Shown here: piece after piece, positions 1 to 10,445 of the stretch
Numbering within the stretch: position 1 is the first letter of the stretch
How the letters are laid out: every line of letters starts with the position of its first letter
Assembly (NCBI GenBank): GCA_029990175.1
Contig: JARKIP010000017.1
Location: 33,281,001 to 33,345,000, forward strand
Reading direction: 5' to 3'
DNA length: 64,000 bases
Source: Petunia secreta
Taxonomy: Eukaryota > Streptophyta > Magnoliopsida > Solanales > Solanaceae
Notes under the pieces: model-generated
What the model saw: the letters and a program-made list of their open reading frames with translations, nothing else
The model's database searches: none
What the model was told of the DNA's origin: nothing
Translations under genes and position numbers: made by a program

Positions 1-360
1 ATCCAAAATAAAAATAAAACGAAAAAAAAGAAGGGAAGAAGAAGATCGATGGCAGCAGACCCGGCCGCCGCTGCCAAACACCAGCAACAACCAGATCTGG
101 GAGAAGACGACAACGTGAAGGTAGCAGCCTCGCCGGAGATCGGAGATGGGGAAGGACAGCGGAGGGGTGGCTGTGGGTGGGTGGAGTGGAGAGAAAGAGA
201 GAGAAAATTAGGTTTTTGTGTTAGGGAGGGAGGGAACTGAAGAAAATGGTATGGATTGTAATATATTTAAAAGTATCGTTATTTAGAGTAAATATTTAAA
301 AGTATCGGTATTTCTTGTAATTTAGCTTTTAGGATTGTCATCTGGTGTAAATTTCCATAT
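1..360 (+). other. AT/GA-rich segment with a short open frame, possibly the end of an element starting outside the window
   Basis: A 63-codon open frame (49-240) starts in an Ala/Gln-rich stretch and runs into a GA-rich tract. No domain is recognisable and codon use looks compositional. Downstream, at about 264-318, an AT-rich motif (tatttaaaagtatcg) occurs twice, and the style resembles the inner half of non-autonomous MULEs. I see no matching left terminus because the window starts here. It could also be the first exon of a host gene. I do not assign a function. Confidence 0.2.
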
Positions 361-361
361 T

Positions 362-408
362 TTATTACACGAGTGGCCCAATGCCTTATTACGTGAATGA
401 CCCAATGC
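362..408. repeat. Two-copy ~23-bp tandem duplication
   Basis: Two adjacent copies share the core ttattac...cccaatgc, the second starting near 386, with a few mismatches. The rest of 409-727 is AT-rich with nothing recognisable. Confidence 0.5.
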
Positions 409-736
409 ATGTACAATTGATGAAATAATACACAAAACAAAATTCTCTATTTTCCTATTTCCTACGGAAGAAAGGAATCTATTACCGACTCATCTACAGG
501 GAATGACAAAAGTATCCCAAGTTTCATATCAATGTACTTATACTTTTGGATAAACGCTACAGCTGATTAAACTCTAACACTAACATAATACTCCGTCTCA
601 AGACTCTCAGCTAAACGAAACTCTTGCCAGTTTAGTTCCATTCCTATTGGACTATAATGAATGTGGTCGTTGAATCGTGCCGTTTCTCAAAAAAAACTTT
701 AGTTAGGAAAAAGCTTTTGGTAAACAAAAGAAGAAA

Positions 737-2274
737 CGGAAAAGGGTCAAAATTACCCCTCTACTATTTTTTATTGTTTGAGCCTACCCTTCGTTATACA
801 ATTTGGTCTTTCAAGCCCCTACCGTCCAATTATTGATCAAATCTACCCTTATATTTGACGGAGGGACACGTGGCATGTCTAAAGGCTCTAACCCAGCCCC
901 AATTAAAACAAACCAGACTCATCCCATTAAACCCGACACATGAATTCGACCCATCCTTTAATCTCCCTCCACCAACTTAACTCAGCAGTAAAAGCTAAGG
1001 TCCCCATTTCCAATTTTTAACTTGTTTCCCCTTCATTGTCTTCTCAAGCCAAATGCCACCTTATCTTTCATCATATTTCTTTCTCCAGCTTTGCACTTCA
1101 AGTTTATTGAGTATAAGTGAAATTGAATTCCAAGGGAATTTAGCACAACAATCATAAGAAAGTTTGGCTATATACATCAAAAAACACAAAGAAACATGGT
1201 AGAAAAAATTAACATGGCAAGCACTCATTATCAATTAATTAAACAAAAGCCCTAAAATCTTCATAGCATAAATTATAGAACCTTTCTCGTGCCAAAGCAA
1301 AAAAGTAAAAGACTGATAAATTTGCAGCCATAGAGGAGTCAAATGGAGAGGAGGATTGTGGCGAACGAGTCAACTCACCTGAGCGATTGAGAGAGACGAG
1401 TCAGTCTTGTTTGCTGGTGATCGGGCATGGCGAACGAGTCAACTCAGTGAAAAAAATTACAACCACTTTTTGTGTTTTTGATGGGAATATTGTAAGGGTG
1501 TGTTTGAATAAATTCTTTTATTAAATCCACCATTCAAACCAACTCCAAGCACCCTTTTTTCGCTAATTTCCATCCACCATCATTGCTAAAAAGATTGTAA
1601 TTCGATGGGATTACTAGTTGTAGAGTTGTTGTTGATGTCACCACCTACTCTAGTATCAATTTTTTTTCTTTTTTCAGGCATTTAGAAGATATAGTTATAG
1701 CTCCAAATTGAATCATTTAAAGAGAAATTTGCTAAGTTTTTATTCTGTAAAATCGTCAGAAAGATGATTGATTGTTGTTTTCCTCGTGAAACAGTAAATT
1801 GAAAAAAAAATGTATCCCAAATTTGATAAAATTCTCTGTGTTTTCTTTAAATTTTATATAGTTTGAATTCAATTTTTTCAAATAATTGTATATACGGAAA
1901 CAACAACTTAGCAAATTTTCGAGAAGAAGAAGAAGAAGAAAGAAGAAGAAGAAGAAGAAGAATATAGTTGGGTTTTAATTTGGAGGACTTTATTTAAGTG
2001 GAGGAGATAGATGTAGAATTTGGTTAAACTCTTAAAATGGGATAGGGTAATGAAAAGAATTAGGTATTAATTGGGGTTGGGTAATGAAACGAATCGGATT
2101 TTTTTTAATTGGGGCTGGGTTAGAGCCTTTAAACATGTCACGTGTCCCTCCGTCAAATATAAGGGTAGATTTGATCAATAGTTGGACGGTAGAGGCTTGA
2201 AAGACCAAATTGTATAACGAAGGGTAGGCTCAAATAATAAAAAATAGTAGAGGGGTAATTTTGACCCTTTTCCG
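737..2274. mobile_element. Non-autonomous Mutator-like element (MULE 1) with ~175-bp TIRs
   Basis: The terminal inverted repeats run from about 737-912 and 2100-2274, begin CGGAAAAGGGTCAAAATTAC and differ at only about five positions by eye. The element is flanked by an exact 9-bp direct repeat, aagaagaaa (728-736 and 2275-2283). A 9-bp duplication with long TIRs is the hallmark of the Mutator superfamily. The 1.2-kb interior has no transposase frame. It contains two copies of ggcgaacgagtcaactca (about 1359 and 1429) and a GAA microsatellite near 1921-1961. Transposition would depend on an enzyme supplied from elsewhere. Confidence 0.9.
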
Positions 2275-2297
2275 AAGAAGAAAAGGGAAAACAGGAA

Positions 2298-3621
2298 GGC
2301 AGAATATATAGATGGCCCCTTAATGTTGACTCCAATTCCCAGTTGAACACTCCAACTTTCTCAATGATCATATAGACACCTCTTGTAGTTCCAGGTATAT
2401 CTTGTGAACCCCATATGGTGACATGGCAAATCAGGTGTAGTTCATGCATATTTTAGCGCGTGAGCAGTTTATGTTTAGCTTTTTTCTTTTTTATTTTAGA
2501 TTAAATTATTCCGAGCGGGTCCCACGAGACAACTTTCATTTCTTTTCCCTCATATTTTTACCTTCTTCTCAAATAACCCACCACCTCCTACCGCCACCAC
2601 TTCCACCGTCAAAAATCAACCAACTCTCAATCAACTGGTAAGATCGACCACCACTACTGGATTCAAAACAACAAAGATGAAATGAATCCTATAAAGATGA
2701 AAAAGGAAAGAACAAAGATTCCAAACTTCCATGGCTACCAGGATAGCTCCCCCACCTTCTGCTTTCTCATCTTCATTAAAATATAACAAATCAGACATCA
2801 CTAAACAAATCTCACCAAACAACTTTGCCAAAGTTTTCAAAATAATATAGAAAATTAGCAAAAAATTTAAACTTTATGGTCTTGAAGGACCAAATCAATA
2901 AGAATAACTAAAACTCTAAAGTCCATTATGCCAAAAATTCCAGCGAGGAGGGGTAGAGAAGACGACGACCAAGGCAGCCGCGACAACAACGATGAAGATT
3001 GATGGTGTATTTTATTGTTAAAACGATCAAATATAAAATAGTAATCCTTTTTTGTGGATCAGATCTGGAAAAAGAAGAATCCGAAATTAAAAAGAGGATT
3101 GGGTTTGACCAAATTCAATCCTCTGCTTAATTTTTCCTTTTAACTTTCTCTATTGAATTGAATTTGCTTGATTTTTTTCAAAACACCCGGAAATCTTGAA
3201 ATCTTGTTTTGTTGGTTCTATATTTGATAAATTTGAAAGTGTATATTTTGCTAGGTTGATCTACTTTTCTTACAGGGTCATCAGAAAGAAGAAGAGGGAG
3301 AGGGGAAAGGTGGTGGCGTGTTGCAAAGAAGGGGTGGGAGTGGTGGGTTTGTATCAGGGAACTTTGGGAGAGATGAACTAATTTAATTTTAATTTTTAGT
3401 TATAGGTAATTTTTCTTTATTGAAAAAATACACATGGCACGACGTGGTTTGTTAAATTTCCACGTCATCCGCGAGTGATAGTCACGTATAAGGTCTGTCA
3501 GTTCTTAGTGTTTACAAGACACAATGAAGACTATAAGAGGTGTCTATATGATCATTGGGAAAGTTGAAGTGTTCAACTGGGAATTGGAGCCAACATTAAA
3601 GGGCCATCTATGTATTCTGCC
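2298..3621. mobile_element. Non-autonomous MULE 2 (GGCAGAATA family)
   Basis: The element starts GGCAGAATATATAGATGGCC and ends with the inverted counterpart (tattctgcc). Inverted similarity extends about 95-110 bp inward. It is bounded by an exact 9-bp target duplication, aaacaggaa (2289-2297 and 3622-3630). The short interior frames show no transposase motif. The same GGCRGAATA terminus occurs in MULE 3 and MULE 4, so this is a multi-copy family. The left target duplication lies only 5 bp from the right target duplication of MULE 1. Confidence 0.9.
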
Positions 3622-3630
3622 AAACAGGAA

Positions 3631-4173
3631 TGGTGCTGAGACACTTTCTAGGAACCATGTAGGCTCTTTATGTTGAGTGGACAAGCGAAAGACATATGGC
3701 CAACGTAATTTGTTTATTCTCATCATTCATGGAAAAGGTAATATTCTCCTCATCATCAGAGCCAACTACAACATAGGCCATGCTGGAACACTCATGTTTG
3801 TGCTAGCTGCTTCTACCAATTACATAAGCAGAACTTCAAAAGATGAAAGTTTGCCAATACCAGCCACCACACGCAAATCAGGTAGTCTGATTAGTGATTA
3901 TCTCGCTTTTCCTCCATATTACATTTTAATACTAGAATGGGGCACACAATAATGAGAAGGGGCATATGTAGAATTTATCTTGGAAGAGATATCTTTCATT
4001 TTGTTGGATCTGTATTCAGTCCAGTATTTATTTTAGTGCTCTACTAATATAAATTTATATCAGGAAAATCCCATTTTTGTAGGTAAATGTTCTCAACTAA
4101 AACGGTTTTATTTTCATAGTTCGAACTCGAGATTTTGATCATAGATGAAGGAATAAATAGCATTTTAACTTTT
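3631..4173. other. No gene seen
   Basis: AT-rich DNA. The frame at 3677-3952 (91 codons) has no recognisable domain and I treat it as chance. Confidence 0.5.
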
Positions 4174-4175
4174 TA

Positions 4176-4403
4176 CTCCCTCTGTCCCATTTTATTTGTC
4201 ATACTTTCCTTATTAGTCCGTCCCAAAAAGATTGTCATATTTCTAAATTTGGCAACAATTCAACTCTAAAGTTACTTTTTGACTCATTTATAGTCACACA
4301 AATATCTATAACTTATTTTAGACCACGAGTTTCAAAAGTCTTCTTTTCTTTATTAAACTTTGTGCCAAGTCAAACTACGACAAATAAATTGGGACGGAGG
4401 GAG
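4176..4403. mobile_element. Stowaway (Tc1/mariner-type) MITE
   Basis: A 228-bp element with TIRs ctccctctgtccca / gggacggagggag and TA target duplication (4174-4175, 4404-4405). It is non-coding. The ends match the Stowaway consensus CTCCCTCCGT. Confidence 0.9.
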
Positions 4404-4539
4404 TAATACATTTACTATCGCAGATCTTAATTGTATAGGCAAGTGAATTTAAAGAAGCAAAGAAGCTAAGCAAGAATGAATGACGTTTGTGGTAGTCGTC
4501 CTTTGTGTTGCTTCCTAACCAAATAAAGAAAAAAGAATA

Positions 4540-4798
4540 CTCCCTCCGTTTCAAAAAGGATGAACCTTTGCGGAGTACGAGGGTCAAATTGACTAATTTT
4601 GACCGGAAATTTGCACATCGAATTTTTAAATTTTTTGAAATAAAATTTACATATTTAGAAACTACATGAAAAATACTATAAGTCACAATAGTTAATAATT
4701 CAAAATAGTTAGAAAACATTTATAAGACATGTGGTCAAACATAATCTTGTTTGACCCTTCAAATAGTAATAGGTTCATCCTTTTTGAAACGGAGGGAG
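4540..4798. mobile_element. Stowaway MITE
   Basis: A 259-bp element with near-perfect TIRs (ctccctccgtttcaaaaagg / ctttttgaaacggagggag) and TA duplications at 4538-4539 and 4799-4800. A related element sits in the copia LTR at 40639. Confidence 0.92.
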
Positions 4799-4800
4799 TA

Positions 4801-5564
4801 ATATATTAGTCGTACACAAAATCAAGTTTGGACCCTCACCCTTTTCACTCGTACATCAATTATAAATGGGGTCTACTAGTAAAAACTATGCTCATAGAAA
4901 GTGGTTTTGCCTTGAAAAATATTGTGGGCTGTCCCCCAAATCTTACAAGACATCTCACTTCCCTAGTCTCTAGGTTCTCTGTGGCGAATAAAATCACGTA
5001 CAGTCTCGGAACGATTCACACTATTGACACGAGTTATATAAAACTTGTGAATATATAATCGATAAATAGTCTGTGGATATGTAAAAATGCAAAATTTGGA
5101 AGACATAAACAAAGTTTACAAATTCTTAATAGTTATGTGTGACACAAAATAAAATTGTTCCACGTACATAAAGAGACAACCGTCAAATTAAAATATTTTG
5201 TAAGTGATCGACCAAACGCGATTATATAATGTAACGATTGTTTAAGTAATAACAATAAGCGATGAATAATAATCATGAGATTATTAAATCAGAAATTATA
5301 ACATATACAAAGATGATCATATACTAAGGACATTTTCTTTAGATAGCCAAAATTCCTTTAAGGATGTTCAAACTTTAACAAGCAAAATAAAATAAATTGG
5401 ATGAAGGGTGCACCAACCAAAAAATCCGATGAATGCCTGCATCAACAACAACTTTTGTTAAACTCGAGATTAATTTACAAATACCATGTCATTTATAGCG
5501 TAAAACTAATTATATGTCTTACAAGGAAGAGCCGAATTAAAAGTTATCTTAAACAAATAAGAAG
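4801..5564. other. No gene seen
   Basis: AT-rich sequence. Only short uncharacterised frames occur (4828-5058, 5401-5586), with no motif I recognise. Confidence 0.5.
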
Positions 5565-5566
5565 TA

Positions 5567-5824
5567 CTCCATCCGCTCTGTTTTGATAGATTTCTAAGAT
5601 TTTTCACACAGATTAAAAAAGTTAGTAATATTGATAAAGATGATTATTGATAGTATTAGCCTTTAGCTCCTGTCATAGAAAAATGTTAAGAAGTATTAAG
5701 ATAATTTATTAAAGAAGGGTAAACTTGTAAAAACCAGTCAATACTTTCTTGGTTTATTAACAAATCTATCATTTTGGATCAAATTAAGAAAATTAAAAAA
5801 TTAAATAAATTAGACCGGAAGGAA
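5567..5824. mobile_element. Degenerate Stowaway-like MITE
   Basis: Diverged ends ctccatccgctctg and gaccggaaggaa are inverted to each other and flanked by TA (5565-5566, 5825-5826). The inner arms (tttgatagat / atctatcattttg) are also inverted. It is older than the MITEs at 4176 and 4540. Confidence 0.55.
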
Positions 5825-6549
5825 TAGAAAGGCTCCAGTTGAACCATTGGAGTTGTATACTCAGAATATTATCTAAACAAAGAGTAAATCCCGTATATTT
5901 CCTTTGGGGTTTGGAAAATAATAACCTCTTTCACTTTTTTATTGGGACGATATACCCCTTGATCTTGCATCAACTACTAAAAAGAGTTAGTTTATTAGAT
6001 GTATTTTTATACATGTCAAAATTGACTTTACTTATGAGGAACTATTATATTTCAAAAATAAAAAAAATACTAAAAGTATGTAATAATATCGTGTAGAAAT
6101 GAATAAAGTTTATCAACTAGTTTAATATTTTAAGATAAAACAATAATACGATATTTATTTTTACATAAATAAAAAAACTTGTTTAGCATTTTATGTAGTT
6201 TTCAAATTTTGAAAGATTTTGCCACATATAAATCACATGTAACATTCAAAAGGTTTTTTATTTATGAAATAAATTCCAATGCAATATGCATAAAAGCAAT
6301 TAGACATTTGAATATGTAGAACAATATGAAATTAGAAATATTATTTACACAAAATAGTCTAGCTACGTAAAATTATAGTACTAGCAATACTACATATAGC
6401 AGAATAGATGATGTCATATTTAGACTTTGAAGCTCTACGTAAAGATTTCTTATGAAGCAAAATGAGATACTAAAACATTAGGTGAAAAGGTACAAAAGTT
6501 TAATTTCTATAAAATACTCCTACAACAATATACCGCGCAAAGTTAAATT

Positions 6550-6625
6550 TGTGGCTGCTGGGATTCGACCCTAGGTCTCCACGGTCACGATGTAGAATTC
6601 TCACTACTAATCTATAGCTACAAGT
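6550..6625 (-). repeat. tRNA-like segment, probable SINE remnant
   Basis: On the minus strand an A-box-like stretch (tagctatagattagtag) precedes a B-box-like ggtcgaatccc by roughly 40 bp, as in tRNA-derived SINEs. It does not close into a plausible acceptor stem, so it is not called as a functional tRNA. No clear tail or target duplication was found. Flanking 5825-6549 and 6626-6855 are AT-rich with nothing else recognised. Confidence 0.45.
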
Positions 6626-6857
6626 TTAGAAGGATCATTGCCTGGAAAAGAAAATTTAAACTGAAAAAAACTTGTTAAAGTTGTTACTAATTAAGGGTCA
6701 ACTTTCACATTTTGAAAATGCATATAATGATTCAACTCGTTTTTAGCCGTTGATGCAAGAACAAGGGGGTTATCGTCCCATTTAAAATGTTAAAATAATG
6801 TTGTTTCCCTAAGGGTAAGGGGATTAAGCAAAAAAAAAAAAAAAGATGTGTGAGTCA

Positions 6858-8130
6858 TTATTATGTAAGGGGTTCCGATGGCATATATCATGGTGATTAA
6901 GGATATGTACGAAGGAGCTAAGACCCCCGCGAGAACAGTGGGAGGAGACTCATACCAATTCCCAGTCGAGATGGGGCTTCATCAGGGGTCAGACTTAGCC
7001 CATTTTTATTTGCGCTTGTAATGGATGAATTGATTCGAAATATTCAAGGAGAGGTTTCGTAGTGTATGTTGTTTGCAAATAATATAGTGTTGGTGGATGA
7101 GACGCGCAGAGGTGTCAATGAGAAGCTGGAGGTGGAGGCAGACTCTGGAGTCTAAAGGCTTTAGACTAAGCTGGACAAAAACAGAATATATGGAATGCAA
7201 GTTTTGTGACGCTCCTGATGAGTCAGATGTGGAAGTGAGACTTGATTCTCAAGTCATTCCTGAGAAAGGAAGCTTCAAATATCTTGGTTCAATCCTCCAA
7301 GGTAATGGTGAGATTGATGATGATGATGTCACATACTATATAGGAATAGGTTGGATGAAGTGGTGGCTCGCCTCCGGTGTACTATGTGATAAGAGAGTGC
7401 CACTTCGGCTTAAAGGCAAATTCTATAGAGTGGTCGCTAGACCAGCTATGTTATATGGTGCAGAGTGTTGGCCAGTCAAGAACTCTCACATCCAGAAGAT
7501 GAACGTGACGAAAATGAGAATGCTTAGATGGAAGTGTGGGCGCACTAAGATAGATAAAATTAGGAATGAAGTCATCCGTGACAAGGTTGGCGTAGCCCCA
7601 GTGGCTAGGAAGATGCAAGAAGTGAGGTTGCGATGATTCAGTCACGTGAGAAGGAGGAGTGCAGATGCTCCGGTTAGGAGGTGTGAGAGATTAGCAGTGC
7701 TGGATCCACGGAGAGGTAGAGGCAGATCGAAGAAGAACTGGGCCGAGGTGATTAGACAGTACATGGCCCAGATACATATCACCGATGACATGACCCCAGA
7801 TAAGGGAGCATGGAGGTCGAGGATTATAGTAGCATGTTAGGTTGTAGTCGAGTATCTTTTTCCTTATTAGATGTAGTATTATGCTTATATAGATGACTTC
7901 CAATTTAGAATTCTCCTTTATGTCTACTGGTTTTATCTATTTATTTTGAATATGCTTTAGTTTTAACATTCTCTTTAGCACGATATTATTGACTTGATTT
8001 TCAAAGGTGTTTTCTAATATGTTCCTTTTCCTAGCCGAGGGTCTATCGGAAACAGCCTCTCTACTTTGGTGGGGGTAAGGTCTGCGTATATCTCGCCTTC
8101 TCCAGATCCCAATTGTGGGATATACTGGGT
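6858..8130 (+). mobile_element. 5'-truncated RTE-clade LINE with typical Solanaceae 3' tail
   Basis: Reverse transcriptase remnants are followed by a 3' end of the type ...gggtctatcggaaacagc...aaggtctgcg...gggatatactgggt, which is shared by RTE LINEs and TS-type SINEs of Solanaceae. The 5' end is missing, as usual for target-primed insertions. At least one frameshift and several stops break the RT. The tail is immediately followed by CACTA-like repeats. No target duplication could be identified. Confidence 0.85.
6860..7840 (+). pseudogene. RTE-type reverse transcriptase fragment
   Basis: The readable parts include KDMYEGAKT, the frame 7097-7636 ([59 protein letters not shown]) and, after a TGA at 7634-7636, the frame 7646-7840 ([17 protein letters not shown]..., ending KGAWRSRI). 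These match the C-terminal half of plant RTE reverse transcriptases. The catalytic box that should read FADD is FANN ([12 protein letters not shown], about 7068-7100), so both catalytic aspartates are gone. Frame changes near 7000 and 7100 and the TGA make it non-functional. Confidence 0.85.
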
Positions 8131-8496
8131 ATGTTGCAATAAATCTTAAAACTGTTGCAATAGCTTAGATTAATCATTGCAATAGTAAATAATACCACGT
8201 TAATGATGACGGAAGAAACCGTTGCGCAAGATGTATTGCGACGGTTTTCCAAGCGTCGCATTTTTAGAAAATAACCGTAGCAATTGATAAGGGGAAGGGA
8301 GTTGAAAAATCGTCGCAACAGGGGTATCTAGTGCAGCGGTTGTAGAAACCGTTGCAAAAATCGTCGTAATAAGATTATTGCTACGCCTTGGTATACGATG
8401 GGGTCAAAAGCCGTAGCCATATATTAATTGCAACGATTTTTGGACTTGTTGAGATGGTTTTTGGAGTTGTGCCATAGATCACTTTTCTAGTAGTAT
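8131..8496. mobile_element. CACTA-like 3' terminal region with subterminal repeats
   Basis: About ten variants of accgttgcaa / cgtcgcaa / accgtagcaa occur in both orientations, as in CACTA (En/Spm) subterminal regions. The stretch ends tcacttttctagtagta, close to the inverse of a CACTACAAGAAAA-type terminus. No left terminus or transposase is present; the LINE tail abuts it. Confidence 0.55.
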
Positions 8497-9229
8497 GTTG
8501 TCATTATCATGGATACACTATTTTGTAGATGATATTGACCTTCCAAGTAGAGAAAGGAAATCAAGTTTAAACCAACTATATGATAAAAGTAGAAATTAAT
8601 CCAAGAACCCATAAAAAAAAAGTGACAAAAATTAGTACTTAGATTTTTTAGGGGTTTTCTTTTGGGTGATTATTTTTAAAAGAATACGCCATATGTTGCC
8701 ATATGCCGGCATCAAACTTGGGATTTTGTAGTTAGCTTGATCTCTCTTTATCCAAAAAATTTCACGCGCTGCCTTCCATAAATAATGGTCTTACCAATTT
8801 GCCCACACTTTCAAATATTTTAAGTAAATGCCCTCCACATCATCCCTCACTATGCGAAAGGACTATTTTGCCCCTGCCTAAACCCCATTCACATGGAACA
8901 GTTTCCTTCTCTCTTTCCTCCTTCATTTCCTTCTCTCATTCATCATTTTTTTCCTTCTTTCTTCTTTGTGTCCTGGAGATTTAGGGAATCTATAAAAATT
9001 TTATTTATTTTATTATTTTTTCTTTAATTTGTATTATAATATAATTTTTATTTCTCCTATTCTTTTATTTGTATTTATTTTTTTTCTGTATTTCTTTTTG
9101 ATAATTATTATTTATACACTTATCTGTAAGTTTTTTCCATTTTGATTGATGATCGTTGAATTAAATTTGACGTTCCTGTGATTTTTTTTTTTTGGCCTTT
9201 CATGCTTGATTAAGTTGATTTTAAGGTTC
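8497..9229. other. No gene seen; pyrimidine-rich tract
   Basis: CT/T-rich DNA with a long oligo-T near 9182-9193. The frame at 8799-8984 is low-complexity Ser/Phe and not supported. Confidence 0.5.
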
Positions 9230-9565
9230 TTATTGGCAATAGCAATTAGATATTGTTGTTGCTTATTGCACGCTTAAAGTCTTTGCCATTAATGTAGAGA
9301 CTTTCTCTTCAAGTAGCTTCTATTGCACAGAGATTAAAGTCTTGGCTATTGCCAAGACTTGAAGAGACTTTCTCTGCAAGTTGCCTATTGCTAGAGCTTA
9401 AAGTTTTTTGCTATTGTCAATACTTGCAGAGACTTTGTCTTCAGGCTGCCTATTGCACCAGATCGTAAAGTATTGACAATTGCCAATACTTTTAGAGATT
9501 TTTCCTCCAAGTTGCCTCCTTCCGCCCGACCTTAAAGTGTTGGCTATTGCCAAAAGTTGCATAGA
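9230..9565. repeat. Diverged tandem array of ~60-65-bp monomers
   Basis: About five copies start near 9263, 9327, 9385, 9448 and 9512. Each has a tattgcac-type start, a ...ttaaagt..ttggc core and an agagacttt motif. Each carries a palindromic core of the type cttggctattgccaag. This is the older, single-monomer part of the array that continues at 9720. Confidence 0.8.
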
Positions 9566-9719
9566 ATTTGGTAACATCACTTGGGTGGTGTTACCATTCA
9601 TAAAAGAAGTTGGTTTTTCTATTTGTCAAGTGATAAGTTGACCTTTAATGACGATGTTCGCAACTTTAATTCAATCTTTTTTTGTGTGTGTGTTATATTC
9701 CACTTTAATATCCTAGTTA

Positions 9720-10445
9720 AGGTGCCCATTGCACCAAAGCTTGAACTCTTGGCAATAGCCAGCACTTGCAGAGACTTTCTCTCAAATTACCCAATGCAAC
9801 AAGACTTGAAGTCTTGGCAATTGCCAAGAAGTCTGTGCAAGGTGCCCATTGCACCAGAGCTTGAGCTCTTGGCAATAGCCAAGACTTGAAGAGACTTTCT
9901 CTGCAAATTACCCACTGCAGCAAGGCTTGAAGTCTTAGCAATTGCCAAGAAGTCTGTGCAAGGTGCCTATTGCACCAGAACTTAAACTCTTGGCAATAAC
10001 CAAGACTTGAAGAGACTTTCTCTGCAAATTACTCACTGCAACAGGGCTTGAAGTCTTGGCAATTGCCAAGAAGTCTGTGCAAGGTGCCCATTGCACTAGA
10101 GCTTGAACTCTTGGCAATAGCCAAGACTTGCAGAGACTTTCTCTGCAAATTGGCCACTATAATAGGCTTGAAGTCTTGGCAATTGCCAGGAAGTCTTTGT
10201 AAGGTGCCTATTGCACCGTATCTTAAACTCTTGGCAATAGCCAAGACTTGCAGAGACTTTCTCTCTAAGTTGGCCACTACAATAGGGGCTTGAAGCCTTG
10301 GCGATCGCCAGGAAGTCTATGTAAGGTGCCATTGCACCAGAGCTTAAACTCTTGGCATAGCCAAGACTTGCAGAGACAAGTTGCCCATTACAACAGGGCT
10401 TTAAGTTTTCGCAATTTCCAAGAAGTCTGTGCAATGTGCATGTTG
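9720..10445. repeat. Tandem array of six ~120-bp units (dimers of a ~60-bp monomer)
   Basis: Units begin at about 9720, 9840, 9960, 10080, 10201 and 10323 with aggtgcccattgcacca. Within each, two related half-units occur. One contains the imperfect palindrome cttggcaatagccaag and the other mostly the perfect 16-bp palindrome CTTGGCAATTGCCAAG. Because 120 is divisible by three, open frames of 60-117 codons appear on both strands; they are periodic artefacts rather than genes. A non-repetitive spacer (9566-9719) separates this from the diverged upstream part. Confidence 0.92.

Noticed and set aside
49..240. Possible small protein gene at the window start
   Set aside because: Low-complexity composition, no homology recognised and no upstream context. 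Kept only as a low-confidence segment.
6550..6625. Candidate tRNA gene on the minus strand
   Set aside because: A- and B-box-like motifs exist, but acceptor and anticodon stems do not pair plausibly. A SINE remnant is more likely.
9230..10445. CRISPR-like array (regular repeats)
   Set aside because: The repeats are directly adjacent, degenerate and have no unique spacers; the genome is eukaryotic.
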